From assembly GCA_019637175.1 (NCBI GenBank), contig JAHBWD010000009.1:124001-188000 (forward strand): a DNA stretch of 64,000 nt, in the 5' to 3' direction. This DNA comes from Labilithrix sp. GTDB lineage: Bacteria > Myxococcota_A > Polyangia > Polyangiales > Polyangiaceae. A model generated the notes under the pieces. It saw nothing but the letters and a program-made list of their open reading frames with translations. It searched no databases and had not been told where the DNA came from. A program made the translations under genes and the position numbers. Shown here piece after piece: positions 17,431 through 26,632 of this stretch; position 1 is the stretch's first letter, and every line of letters starts with the position of its first letter.

Positions 17431-19548
17431 ATGAAGTCCTTTGCCCTGCTCGTGACATCGCTCACCGCGGCGGCGTGCGTCGCGCTTGCTTGTGGCAGCA
17501 CGCCCGGGACCACCGGCGAAGGCCCTCCTTCCGGAGAGGACACGTCTCCTCCGGGCCCAGGCCCCGGCTTCGAGCCAGGCCGCGACGACGGTGGACCGAT
17601 CGCGGCGCCGCAGACGATCGCGGCGATGCGCATCGATCCGGCAGACGCGACGCTCGACGTCGTCACCGGTCAGATCGCGACGAAGGCGTACAAGGTGCTC
17701 GCGACGATGAAGGAGGCGCCAGGTGTCGAGGTCGACGTGACGAAGCGCTCGGTCTTCTACGTGCCGCAAGGCTACCTCGTCGGGACGTTCCCCGCCGACG
17801 GCAGCGCGACCTTCTCGACGCGCTTGCCGAACGCAACGAACGCCGAGCCTCAGCGCGGAGGCAAGGTGACGATCGAGGCGAAGGCCGCGAGCTCGGACGG
17901 ATCGATCTTCACGGTGACGACCGGCCTCACGGTTCGTCTCACGGGCGTGAGCACCTTCCCCGGCGGCTCACCCGAGGCCACCCCCGCGATCCCGATGAAC
18001 CCGGGCTCGTTCTTCACGGGCACGGCCGACGCGGCCCACGCGCCGACGATCCACTACCCGAACGCGGGCGCGCTCGTGCCGCCGAACCTGCGGCGCCTCG
18101 AGATCCACTTCAAGAAGGGCAACGCGTCGGACACGCTCTTCCAGATCAGCTTCACGAGCGCATCGTCGTCGCTCGTCCTCTACACCCGCTGCACCGACAC
18201 GCCGACGGGCTACGAGGCCGACGCGCTCGAGCCCGGCGCGTGCGCGCTCCGCCTCGACGACGCGCTCTACGGAGCGCTCGCCGAATCGAACCGCGGCGCG
18301 GGCGCGGTCAAGCTCCGGATCCGCGGCACCGACGAGGCCGGCGCGTTCGGCGAGTCGGCCGAGCAGAACCTCGAGCTCGCCGAGAGCCGCGTCGACGGCG
18401 GCGTCTACTACTGGACGGCGTCGAACCCGCCGCGCGTGATGCGCTTCGACTTCGGGAGCGGCACCGGCGTACCCGAGCCCTACCTCGTGCCGAACCAGGA
18501 CGGCCTGCCGAACACGTGCGTCGGCTGCCACGCGCTCTCGCGCGACGGCAAGAAGCTCTTCGCGGGCGTCGGCAACTCGTCCGAGGGGCGGCTCGTCTTC
18601 ATCAACGACGTCTCGACCAAGACGCTCACCGTCGACGGCGCCGCGGCAGCGCCGGCGAACACGAACCGCGTGCTCCTCGGCTCGTTCAACCCCGACGCCT
18701 CGCTCTTCGTCGCGGCGGCGCCGAAGAACGACGCCGAGCCGGAGACGAAGCTCCTCTTCCACGACGGAACGACCGGCCTCCGATCGTTCGGCCTCGACGT
18801 CGGCTTCGTCGCGAGCCACCCCGACTGGTCGCCGGACGGAAAATCGATCGCGGTCACGCGCATCTCCGGCACGAACGCGACGTCGATCGAGTTCTACGGC
18901 GGCGGCATCGACGTCATCAAGAACGCCGGCGCGTGGAACGCGAGCGCGACGCTCACCGACGTTCCGGTCGTCGCGCCCGAAGCAGGCAAGAACCGCTACA
19001 ACCCGACCTTCATGCCGAACAACGCGTTCCTCCTCTATACGGAGGTGCTCTGCGACGGCACGCAGGCGTGCAACGGCTACTCCGACCCGAGCGCGAAGAC
19101 GCTCGCGGCGACGCCGACGGCAGGCGCGACGCCCGTGCCGCTCCTCAACGCGTCGCGGCCCGGCGTCAACGACGGCGCGGCGACCAACCTGATGGACACC
19201 TTCCCTCGCGCCACGCCGTTCGAGACGAGCCACAAGGGCGGCAAGCTCCTCTGGTTCACCGTGAGCTCGCAGCGGCGCGCGGGGCTCCGCAGGTTCTTCC
19301 CCAACCCCAGCGTCGTCGGCGATCCCGCGACGCAGCAGACGCTCTGGATGTTCGCCGTCGATCCCGCCAAGATCCTCGCGGGCCAAGACGGCAGCTTCGC
19401 CGGCTTCTTCCTGCCCTTCCAGGACATGAAGACGTCCAACCACATGGCGCAGTGGACGCAGAAGATCGTCTCGAGCACGCCGCCTCCGCCGCCTCCGCCG
19501 CCTCCGCCGCCTCCGCCGCCGCCGCCTCCTCCACCCGTACCGCGCTGA
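17431..19548 (+). CDS. Single-heme, WD40/TolB-like lipoprotein with polyproline tail (paralogue 1)
   Basis: 705 aa. Start at 17431 puts a signal with lipobox VALAC at the N-terminus. Architecture: Pro/Gly-rich linker; beta-sandwich-like region containing MRIDPADATLDV and FYVPQGYLVGTFP; a CVGCHALSRDGKKL heme motif (Cys363-His367); a WD40/TolB-like repeat region with HPDWSPDGKSIAV; then a 19-proline C-terminal run. Predicted to be an exported c-type cytochrome-like propeller protein. About half the residues, including all landmarks, are shared with the gene at 23068. The pair flanks a hydrolase and an ABC exporter in the same orientation. Function unknown; electron transfer or surface binding is inference. 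Confidence 0.8.
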   Translation: MKSFALLVTSLTAAACVALACGSTPGTTGEGPPSGEDTSPPGPGPGFEPGRDDGGPIAAPQTIAAMRIDPADATLDVVTGQIATKAYKVLATMKEAPGVEVDVTKRSVFYVPQGYLVGTFPADGSATFSTRLPNATNAEPQRGGKVTIEAKAASSDGSIFTVTTGLTVRLTGVSTFPGGSPEATPAIPMNPGSFFTGTADAAHAPTIHYPNAGALVPPNLRRLEIHFKKGNASDTLFQISFTSASSSLVLYTRCTDTPTGYEADALEPGACALRLDDALYGALAESNRGAGAVKLRIRGTDEAGAFGESAEQNLELAESRVDGGVYYWTASNPPRVMRFDFGSGTGVPEPYLVPNQDGLPNTCVGCHALSRDGKKLFAGVGNSSEGRLVFINDVSTKTLTVDGAAAAPANTNRVLLGSFNPDASLFVAAAPKNDAEPETKLLFHDGTTGLRSFGLDVGFVASHPDWSPDGKSIAVTRISGTNATSIEFYGGGIDVIKNAGAWNASATLTDVPVVAPEAGKNRYNPTFMPNNAFLLYTEVLCDGTQACNGYSDPSAKTLAATPTAGATPVPLLNASRPGVNDGAATNLMDTFPRATPFETSHKGGKLLWFTVSSQRRAGLRRFFPNPSVVGDPATQQTLWMFAVDPAKILAGQDGSFAGFFLPFQDMKTSNHMAQWTQKIVSSTPPPPPPPPPPPPPPPPPPPVPR
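19480..19536 (+). repeat. Tandem CCTCCGCCG repeat encoding polyproline tail
   Basis: 19 consecutive proline codons made from four imperfect 9-bp units (cct ccg ccg) and a run-out. The unit structure makes the tract prone to slippage in multiples of 9 bp, which would change tail length without breaking the frame. The paralogue at 23068 ends in a similar but Ala-interrupted proline tail. Confidence 0.85.
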
Positions 19549-19599
19549 GAGAGCGCGAGTCTTCGAGCGCGTCCTGACGCGCCGTAGTACAAGGGTGAC

Positions 19600-21060
19600 G
19601 TGCGCGTCGCTCGACGGATCACGATCTCCGCGCTCGTCGTGCTCGCTTCAGCGGGCTGCCGCTCGAGCGGTCCTGCGGCGCGGCGAACGCTCGCGCTGCG
19701 CCCGTGCCACCTCGCGCACGTCCCCGTCGAGACGCTCTGCGGCGAGCACGAGGTCTTCGAAGACCGCGGGCGCCTCGCGGGGCGCAAGATCAAGCTCAAC
19801 GTCGCCGTCGTTCCCGCGCTGGCTCCTCGCCCGGCGCCCGATCCGGTCTTCATCCTCGCGGGCGGGCCAGGGCAAGCGGCGACGGCCACCGCGCCCGCGC
19901 TCGTCGCCGCCTTCGAGCGCGTGCGGAGGGATCGCGATCTCGTCTTCGTCGATCAACGAGGGACGGGCCGATCGAACCCGCTGCGCTGCCCGCTGGAAGA
20001 CGATCCGCCGCTCGCCGAGCGGCTCGGCGCGCAGCCGAGCGACGAGACGATCGCCAAGTGCCTCGCTTCGTACGACGCCGATCCGAGGCTCTACACGACC
20101 TCGATCGCGATGGACGATCTCGACGACGTTCGCGCGGCGCTCGGCTACGAGAAGATCAACCTGTGGGGCGGCTCCTACGGCACGCGCGCCGCGCTCGTGT
20201 ACGTGCGGCGGCACGAGGAGCACGTCCGGACGGTCACGCTCGACGGCGTGGCGCCGTTCACGCTGAAGCTCCCGCTGTCCGTCGCGCAAGACGGGCACCG
20301 CGCGCTCGACGCGCTCTTCGCCGACTGCGCCGCCGATCGCGCGTGCAACGAGGCGTTCCCCGATCTTCGCGCTCGCTTCGACGCGCTCATCACGTCGCTC
20401 CGCGCGCGGCCGGCCGAGACGCACGTCCCGCACCCCGTGACCGGCGAGAGCACGAAGGTGTCGATCCACGCGTCGCACTTCGCGGGCATCGTGCGCGGCC
20501 TCCTCTACTTCCCCGAGATCGCCGCGCAGCTCCCGCTGACGATCGACCGCGCCACGCGCGGCGACTACGGGCCGTTCGTCGCGCACGCATGGCTCCTCGG
20601 GACGGCCGTCGACGCCTCCGCGGGTTTGTTCCTCTCGGTCGTGTGCGCCGAAGACGTTCCCTTCACGACGACCGAAGAGATCGACGCCGCGACGCGCGAC
20701 ACGTTCCTCGGCTCGGACTTCGTGAGGGAGACGATGCACACGTGCAGCCTCTGGCCCCGCGGCGAGGTTCCCTCCGGCTACCGAGATCCGATCCGTTCGA
20801 ATGTCGCGACGTTGATCCTCTCCGGCGAGCTCGATCCCGTCACGCCGCCGCGCTACGGCGACGACGCGAAGGCCCATCTCTCGAGCGCCGAGCACCGCGT
20901 GGTGACCGGCGTGGGCCACGGAGCGACGCGGCCGGGCTGCGTCGCCGATCTCTTCGCCGACTTCCTCGCCGCCGGATCCGCGCGCGGGCTCGATCCTCCG
21001 TGCCTGCGCGAAAACCGCCGGCCTCCTTTCACCGTGTCGTTCGCGGGGCCGAAGCCATGA
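19600..21060 (+). CDS. Alpha/beta-hydrolase lipoprotein, TAP/proline-iminopeptidase-like (S33)
   Basis: 486 aa. GTG start at 19600 with AAGGG about 5 nt upstream; lipobox LASAGC. The fold markers of tripeptidyl aminopeptidase / S33 hydrolases are present: oxyanion loop FILAGGPGQA, VFVDQRGTGRSNPL, nucleophile elbow GGSYGTR (Ser), a C-terminal TAP-like domain with acid in LSGELDPVTPP and catalytic His in GVGHG. Likely an exported peptidase/esterase trimming N-terminal residues from peptides. Its stop overlaps the start of the ABC ATPase gene (ATGA), so it is translationally coupled to the exporter; a role in processing or releasing an exported compound is plausible. Confidence 0.88.
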   Translation: MRVARRITISALVVLASAGCRSSGPAARRTLALRPCHLAHVPVETLCGEHEVFEDRGRLAGRKIKLNVAVVPALAPRPAPDPVFILAGGPGQAATATAPALVAAFERVRRDRDLVFVDQRGTGRSNPLRCPLEDDPPLAERLGAQPSDETIAKCLASYDADPRLYTTSIAMDDLDDVRAALGYEKINLWGGSYGTRAALVYVRRHEEHVRTVTLDGVAPFTLKLPLSVAQDGHRALDALFADCAADRACNEAFPDLRARFDALITSLRARPAETHVPHPVTGESTKVSIHASHFAGIVRGLLYFPEIAAQLPLTIDRATRGDYGPFVAHAWLLGTAVDASAGLFLSVVCAEDVPFTTTEEIDAATRDTFLGSDFVRETMHTCSLWPRGEVPSGYRDPIRSNVATLILSGELDPVTPPRYGDDAKAHLSSAEHRVVTGVGHGATRPGCVADLFADFLAAGSARGLDPPCLRENRRPPFTVSFAGPKP

Positions 21061-21791
21061 TCGAGGTGGTCGGGCTCAAGAAGCGCTTCGGCGACGTCGC
21101 CGCGGTCGACGGCGTGTCGTTCACCGCGAACGACGGCGTGGTGACCGGGCTCCTCGGTCCGAACGGCGCCGGCAAGACGACGACGCTCCGCATCCTCTGC
21201 ACGCTGATGCGACCCGACGAGGGACGCGCGACGATCGACGGCCACGACGTCCAGGCCGCGTCGATGGCCGCGCGCGCCGCGCTCGGCGTGCTGCCCGACG
21301 CGCACGGCCTCTATCCTCGCCTCACGACGCGCGAGCACGTGCGCTACGCCGGCGCGCTCCACGGCCTCTCGGGCAAGGAGCTCGAGCGCCGCGTCGAGCG
21401 CGTCCTCGGCGATCTCGACATCGGCGATCTCGCCGATCGCCGAACGGAGGGCTTCTCGCACGGCGAAACGATGAAGGTGGCGCTCGCGCGCGCGCTCGTC
21501 CACGATCCGAAGAACGTGATCCTCGACGAGCCCACCCGCGGGCTCGACGTCATGAGCACGCGCGGTCTCCGCGCCGTCGTGCGCAGGCTGCGCGACGAGG
21601 GGCGGTGCGTCGTCTTCTCGAGCCACGTGATGCAAGAGGTGGCGGCGCTCTGCGATCGCGTCGTGGTCGTCGCGCGCGGGCGCGTCGTCGCCGACGGCAC
21701 GCCCGCGGAGATGTGCGAGAAGACGGGCAAGTCGTCGCTCGAAGACGCGTTCGTGGATCTCATCGGCAGCGACGCGGGGCTCATGGCATGA
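21057..21791 (+). CDS. ABC transporter ATP-binding protein, NatA-like
   Basis: 244 aa, one nucleotide-binding domain. Walker A GPNGAGKTT, Q-loop region with LPDAHGLYPRL, signature FSHGETMKVALARAL (SHGET, a mild variant of LSGGQ), Walker B NVILDEPTRGLDV, and H-loop VFSSHVMQEV. Closest general type is the NatA / ABC-2 ATPase subfamily. Overlaps its upstream hydrolase and downstream permease genes by 4 bp each, so the three form one operon. The substrate cannot be inferred from the ATPase. Confidence 0.95.
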   Translation: MIEVVGLKKRFGDVAAVDGVSFTANDGVVTGLLGPNGAGKTTTLRILCTLMRPDEGRATIDGHDVQAASMAARAALGVLPDAHGLYPRLTTREHVRYAGALHGLSGKELERRVERVLGDLDIGDLADRRTEGFSHGETMKVALARALVHDPKNVILDEPTRGLDVMSTRGLRAVVRRLRDEGRCVVFSSHVMQEVAALCDRVVVVARGRVVADGTPAEMCEKTGKSSLEDAFVDLIGSDAGLMA

Positions 21792-22957
21792 CGCGACTCG
21801 CCGGCGTCGTCTTCCGCAAGGAGCTCCTCGATCACGCGCGCGATCGACGCACGCTCTTCGCCGCGTTCTTCCTGCCGCTCCTCGGCCCCGTGCTCGTCTT
21901 CGTGGTGCTCACGATGGTCGCGAGCTGGATCGCGAACGACAAGGTCGTGCACCTCGGCGTCGTGGGCGAGGAGCGCGCGCCGAACCTCGTCGCGTACCTC
22001 CGGCGATCGGGGATCGAGGTGACGGCGGCGCCGCCGGCCTTCCGCGAGCTCGTCCGCGCGGGGAAGCTCGACGCCGTGGTCGTCATCGGCGACGACTACG
22101 GCGCGAAGCTCGCGAAGGGCGTGCCCGCGCGCGTCGAGCTCTACGTCGACGACTCGCGCAACGCGGGGCGCAGCCGCGCGCGGCGGGCGCGCCTCGCGAT
22201 CGAGGGCTACGGCCAACAGCTCGGCGCGACGCGGCTCCTCCTCCGCAGCGTCTCGCCGGATCTCGCGCGCCCGCTCGACATCGAGGAGATCGAGGTGGCG
22301 ACGTCGCAGGAGCTCGCGGCGAACCTCCTCAACATGATCCCGATGTTCCTCCTGCTCGTCGCGTTCGCCGGCGGCATGCACCTCGCGATCGACGGCACCG
22401 CGGGCGAGCGTGAGCGAAAGTCGCTCGAGCCGCTCTTGGTGAACCCTGTCGGCCGCGGCGCGATCGTTCTCGGCAAGTGGCTCGCGACGTCGACGATCAC
22501 GACGTCGTACCTCGTGCTCACGGCGACGGGCTTCGCGGTGGCCGTGCGCGCCGCGCCGATGGCCAAGCTCGGGCTTCGAACGAGCCTCGGCGCGCCGGAG
22601 ATCTTCGCGATCCTCGCGGCGGTGATCCCGCTCGCGCTCTTCGCGGCGAGCGTGCAGATGTTGACTGCGCTCTTCGCGAAGACGTTCAAAGAAGCGCAGC
22701 TCTATCTCACGTTGCTCATCAACGTTCCGATCATCCCTGGCCTCGTGCTCGCCTTCCACCCGATCGATCCGAGCGCGCCGGCGATGCTCGTCCCCGTGCT
22801 CTCGCAGGCGCTCCTCGTCTCGAGCGCGCTCCGCGGCGAAGCCTTCCACGCCGGCTGGACGCTCCTCTCCGCGGCGGTCACGTTGGCCGTCACCGCCGCC
22901 GCGCTCGCCGCCGGCTCGCGCTTGCTCGGACACGAGCGCATCGTCTTCGGGAGGTGA
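21788..22957 (+). CDS. ABC-2 type permease, NatB-like
   Basis: 389 aa. One N-terminal transmembrane helix (about 22-46), a large extracytoplasmic domain of ~160 residues, then five or more helices (about 195-385). Conserved features include KELLDHARDRRTL near the start, and GERERKSLEPLLVNPVGRG in the first cytoplasmic loop, typical of NatB/ABC-2 permeases whose partners are NatA ATPases. In Bacillus, NatAB is a Na+ exporter; other members export lipids or antibiotics, and the substrate here is unknown. Four bp overlap with the ATPase gene. Confidence 0.92.
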   Translation: MTRLAGVVFRKELLDHARDRRTLFAAFFLPLLGPVLVFVVLTMVASWIANDKVVHLGVVGEERAPNLVAYLRRSGIEVTAAPPAFRELVRAGKLDAVVVIGDDYGAKLAKGVPARVELYVDDSRNAGRSRARRARLAIEGYGQQLGATRLLLRSVSPDLARPLDIEEIEVATSQELAANLLNMIPMFLLLVAFAGGMHLAIDGTAGERERKSLEPLLVNPVGRGAIVLGKWLATSTITTSYLVLTATGFAVAVRAAPMAKLGLRTSLGAPEIFAILAAVIPLALFAASVQMLTALFAKTFKEAQLYLTLLINVPIIPGLVLAFHPIDPSAPAMLVPVLSQALLVSSALRGEAFHAGWTLLSAAVTLAVTAAALAAGSRLLGHERIVFGR

Positions 22958-23067
22958 TCCGCTGCGCGCGTGGGCGCGCGCCTTACCTCGGCGCTCGGGT
23001 ACGACCAAACTCGCGACCAACGAGAGCAATCCCTTCGTGATCCGGTCACTCCGCTTACCATCCGAGG

Positions 23068-25179
23068 ATGCGAAACTCTTTGTTTCTGCTCCTCGCGCTC
23101 TCGGCTGCCGTGCCCGTCGCCGCGTGCGGATCCGAAGGCGCGGGCGACGGTGCGCCGCCGCTTCCCGGTGACGATCCGAACGGCGACGGGAGCGGCTTCG
23201 GCTCGAGCGGAGGCGGCGCCAACGGATCGGCGCAGGATCTCGAGGTCGGCTCGATGCGCATCGAGCCGCCCGACGCCGTGCTCACCGTGACCGCGGGGAG
23301 CACGGTCACCCAGGCGTACAAGGTCTTCGCCAAGGTCAAGGGCGCGGCGAACGAGAGCGACGTCACCTCGCGCGTCGTCTTCTACGTGCCCGACAACTAT
23401 CTCGTCGGCGGCTTCCCGCTCGACGGCGGGTCGCTCTTCACCTCGCGCCTCCCGGCGACGGCGAACGATCCCCCGCAGCGCGGAGGCAAGCTCACGGTCG
23501 AGGCGACCGCGTCGAACGCCGCGGGCCCGGTGAAGGTGACGACGTCGCTCACGGTGAAGTTGACGGCGATCCTCGAGTCGCCGAACGGCGCCGTCCCTGC
23601 CAACCCCGCGAGCAAGTTCGGCGGCGCGGTCGACGCCGCGCGCAAGCCCGTCATCGTGTATCCGAACGACGGCGTGATGCTCCCGCCGAACCTGCGTCGG
23701 CTCGACGTTCATTGGCGGCGCGGCAACGCGAGCAACGAGCTCTTCGAGGTTCGCTTCACGAGCGCGGCGGCCGACATCGCGTACTACAGCCGTTGCGGCA
23801 GCGGCGCCGGCCTCAACGGCGCCGACGCGTGCGCGTTCGAGCTCGACGGCGCGGGCTACGGCTACCTCGCCGAGTCGAACCGCGGCGCAGGTCCCGTGAC
23901 GCTGCGCATTCGCGCGACCGACGACGCCGGCACCAGCGTCGGCGAGTCGACGACGCAGACCCTCGAGCTCGCGGAGAGCCGCGTCGACGGAGGTCTCTAC
24001 TATTGGGCGATCACCGGCGGCAGCGGCAAGATCATGCGCTTCGACTTCGGCGCAGCGACCGGCCTCCCGCAGGAGTACCTCACCGCGACGACGGCGGGCT
24101 CGGCTTGTCCCGGATGCCACACGCTCTCGCGCGACGGCAAGAAGCTCGTGGCGTCGCAAGGCGGACAGAACGACGGCCGCCTCATCTACCAGAACAACGT
24201 GGGCATGCCGATCGCTTCAGCGTCCGATCTCACGGTCGGATCGTCGACGGCGCAGACGCACGGTGAGAATCGCATCCAGTTCGCGGCGTTCAACCCGACG
24301 GGCTCGCAGTTCGTGGCGGTCTACGGCGATCGCGGCGTAGGCAACGGCGGCAACCTCCACGCGTCGACCCACGTACCGGCGAGCTGGAACACCGACGCGG
24401 AGATGAACACCCTCTTCTTCCACGACGGAACGACGGGCCTGCGGGTCGGCAGCAAAGCGCTGACGTTCAAGCCGAACCACCCCGATTGGTCCCCCGACGG
24501 CAAGATGATCGCCGTCTCTCGCGTCGGGAACACGAACACCACGACGCAGATGCCGACGCGCACGAGCCTCGAGCTGCTCACCGCGGGCGCCGGCGGCACG
24601 TTCGCCGATCCGGTGACGCTCGTGGCGGCGGAGAGCGGCATCGCGCGGTTCAACCCGAACTTCGTGCCCGACTCGAGCTTCCTCTACTTCACCGAAGCCA
24701 TCTGCCCAGGAGGCAATTGGGACAGCGGCGATTGCAACGCCGACGCGGATCCGAGCGCCAAGACTTGGGCGATGAAGCCGCAGCCCGGTTCGAAGCGCAT
24801 CCTGCTCGCGCGCGCGAGCGCAGCGGGCGTGGCCGACAACGCCGCGACCGATCTCGGCGACACGTTCCCGCGCTCGGCGCCTTTCCAGACGAAGCACAAG
24901 GGCGGCAAGCTGTTCTGGTTCACCGTCGCGTCGCGACGGCAGGCCGGCCTCCGCACCGTCGGCGGGGCGCAGCACCTCTGGATGTTCGCGGTCGATCCGG
25001 CGAAGATCATGGCCGGCGACGACGGCAGCTATCCGGGCTTCTACCTTCCGTTCCAGGATCTGACGACGTCGAATCACATCGGGCAGTGGACGGAGAAGAT
25101 CGTCGGCGGCACCCAGCCTCCGCCGCCGGCCCCGCCGCCTCCGCCGCCTCCGCCGCCGGCGCCGCCGGCGCCGAAGTGA
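23068..25179 (+). CDS. Single-heme, WD40/TolB-like lipoprotein (paralogue 2)
   Basis: 703 aa. Lipobox VPVAAC, Gly/Ser linker, then the same sandwich-like region as paralogue 1 (MRIEPPDAVLTV, FYVPDNYLVGGFP), CPGCHTLSRDGKKL (Cys347-His351), HPDWSPDGKMIAV propeller units, and LWMFAVDPAKIM/HIGQWTEKIV at the end, followed by a Pro/Ala tail. It carries one insertion relative to paralogue 1 around residues 400-460 (Asn/His-rich). GAGG directly precedes the ATG. It is 110 bp after the ABC permease gene, so it may be read with the exporter operon or from its own promoter. Confidence 0.8.
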   Translation: MRNSLFLLLALSAAVPVAACGSEGAGDGAPPLPGDDPNGDGSGFGSSGGGANGSAQDLEVGSMRIEPPDAVLTVTAGSTVTQAYKVFAKVKGAANESDVTSRVVFYVPDNYLVGGFPLDGGSLFTSRLPATANDPPQRGGKLTVEATASNAAGPVKVTTSLTVKLTAILESPNGAVPANPASKFGGAVDAARKPVIVYPNDGVMLPPNLRRLDVHWRRGNASNELFEVRFTSAAADIAYYSRCGSGAGLNGADACAFELDGAGYGYLAESNRGAGPVTLRIRATDDAGTSVGESTTQTLELAESRVDGGLYYWAITGGSGKIMRFDFGAATGLPQEYLTATTAGSACPGCHTLSRDGKKLVASQGGQNDGRLIYQNNVGMPIASASDLTVGSSTAQTHGENRIQFAAFNPTGSQFVAVYGDRGVGNGGNLHASTHVPASWNTDAEMNTLFFHDGTTGLRVGSKALTFKPNHPDWSPDGKMIAVSRVGNTNTTTQMPTRTSLELLTAGAGGTFADPVTLVAAESGIARFNPNFVPDSSFLYFTEAICPGGNWDSGDCNADADPSAKTWAMKPQPGSKRILLARASAAGVADNAATDLGDTFPRSAPFQTKHKGGKLFWFTVASRRQAGLRTVGGAQHLWMFAVDPAKIMAGDDGSYPGFYLPFQDLTTSNHIGQWTEKIVGGTQPPPPAPPPPPPPPPAPPAPK

Positions 25180-25322
25180 TTTCAACGCCAAGAGATCTTG
25201 GCACCTCGCGCGTGCAGGCGATGGCGGATCCCGAGCGATCCGATCGGCCGGCGTCGCGTCATCGGCGCGCGAAATCGCGTGGAAATGACGATGTAGGAGA
25301 GCGGCACACCCAGTGCTAACCG

Positions 25323-26258
25323 ATGTTGTCTATGGGGCAACGGTGGCTGGGCGTGCTCGCCGCTCTCGCGGTGGCCGGGTGCGGTGTATCGACGGAGGAG
25401 GAGGAGCCCGTCGGGACGGACGCGGAGGAGATCTCCACCGCGCGGTGCGCCGGCACGACCGCGCGCGCGAAGGCGCGCATCAAGGTCATGACGCTCAACC
25501 TGCGTCACGACTCCGACGAGTGGAAGCGTCGGTTCGAGCTCATCGCCGACGAGATCGATCGCGTCGATCCCGACGTGATCGGCCTCCAGGAGATCGAGAT
25601 CGGCGCCGGCCAGTCGGGCTACCTCAACGGCTTGCTCGCCAAGCGCGGGCACGCGAAATACAACGTCTACGAGAAGAGGAAGTCCGGCTTTCGGGGCTAC
25701 TTCACGGGCGAGGGCGTCGGCATCATGAGCCGATGGCCGATCGTGGAAGAGCACCACGAAGACACCGGCAACATGCGCATCAGCCTCTTCGCGCGAGTGA
25801 AGCACCCGAACGGCGGCTTCTTCGACGTCGTCAACACGCACCTCCACAACGGCGGCGGCGAAGCGAACGACGCCGAGCGGCTCGACCAGGCCAAGCAGAC
25901 GGTGGGCCTCGCGAACCGATGGAGCGACTGCTACGCGACGGTGCTCACCGGCGACATGAACGCGTCGCCCACGTCGCCGGCGATGAAGCACTTCGCGGGC
26001 GCGGGCTTCGTCGACTCGTACGAGAAGGTCCATGGCGCCGACGCCGCGCGCACGGGCAACACTTCGCCCGTCGTCCTTCGCGAAGGCGCGTTCGAGCAAT
26101 CGCCTCGCCGGCGCATCGACTTCGTCCTCGGGCGGCGGGCGGGCGCGCGCGTCGCCACGCCGCTCTCTTCCGCGGTCGTCCTCAAGAACCACGACGCCAA
26201 GGGCTTCTACCCGTCCGATCACTTCGCCGTGATGACGACCTACGACCTCGGCTTCTGA
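25323..26258 (+). CDS. Lipoprotein of the endonuclease/exonuclease/phosphatase (EEP) family
   Basis: 311 aa. Lipobox AVAGC with an acidic linker. EEP-fold markers in order: MTLNLRHDS, IGLQEIE (metal-binding Glu), VVNTHLHNGG, VLTGDMNASP, RRRIDFVLG and SDHFAVM (catalytic Asp/His). DNase I-like, sphingomyelinase-like and phosphoinositide phosphatase members share these motifs; with a lipid anchor outside the cytoplasm, an extracellular nuclease or phosphodiesterase is most likely. A second ATG at 25332 would shorten the signal by 3 residues. Confidence 0.88.
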   Translation: MLSMGQRWLGVLAALAVAGCGVSTEEEEPVGTDAEEISTARCAGTTARAKARIKVMTLNLRHDSDEWKRRFELIADEIDRVDPDVIGLQEIEIGAGQSGYLNGLLAKRGHAKYNVYEKRKSGFRGYFTGEGVGIMSRWPIVEEHHEDTGNMRISLFARVKHPNGGFFDVVNTHLHNGGGEANDAERLDQAKQTVGLANRWSDCYATVLTGDMNASPTSPAMKHFAGAGFVDSYEKVHGADAARTGNTSPVVLREGAFEQSPRRRIDFVLGRRAGARVATPLSSAVVLKNHDAKGFYPSDHFAVMTTYDLGF

Positions 26259-26275
26259 TCCTGCATAATGACCCG

Positions 26276-26632
26276 ATGCTGCGAAGCCGTGGCGTCTTCG
26301 TTCGGGTCGCTCTCCTCTCGGCGCTCTTCGTGCCGTGCGCCGCCTACGCCGACGCGCTCCCGCCGGATCCGCAAGACATCTACTACCACTGCACGCCCGC
26401 CGAGCAGTGCCCCTCCGGATCGGAGACGTGCGCGACGCTCCGCGGGCCCGCGGGCCAGACGCGACCGGACGCCGACTGCGCGGCGCGCGCGACCGAGAAG
26501 AACCTCGAGCAGCGATGCGCCGGCAAGGGCGGATACTTGTATTGTCCAAGCGGCGCGACGGGCACGTGGACGGCGCCGACCGCCAAGCCGGCCGTCGCGT
26601 CGTCGAGCACGTCACGCAAGGGGTGCTGGTAG
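26276..26632 (+). CDS. Small secreted cysteine-rich protein
   Basis: 118 aa. Signal peptide with AYADA cleavage-like site near residue 21. The mature protein has seven Cys (YYHCTPAEQC, SETC, DADC, LEQRC, YLYC, KGCW), consistent with a disulfide-stabilised secreted protein. Not a recognised family. Starts 17 bp after the EEP gene on the same strand, so it may be co-expressed. Its 3' end lies at the boundary of the repeated segment described at 26622. Confidence 0.55.
   Translation: MLRSRGVFVRVALLSALFVPCAAYADALPPDPQDIYYHCTPAEQCPSGSETCATLRGPAGQTRPDADCAARATEKNLEQRCAGKGGYLYCPSGATGTWTAPTAKPAVASSSTSRKGCW

Noticed and set aside
17968..19443. 491-codon minus-strand frame antisense to the heme-propeller lipoprotein
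   Set aside because: The plus strand encodes a lipoprotein with heme motif and a homologue nearby; the antisense frame is charged low-complexity sequence.
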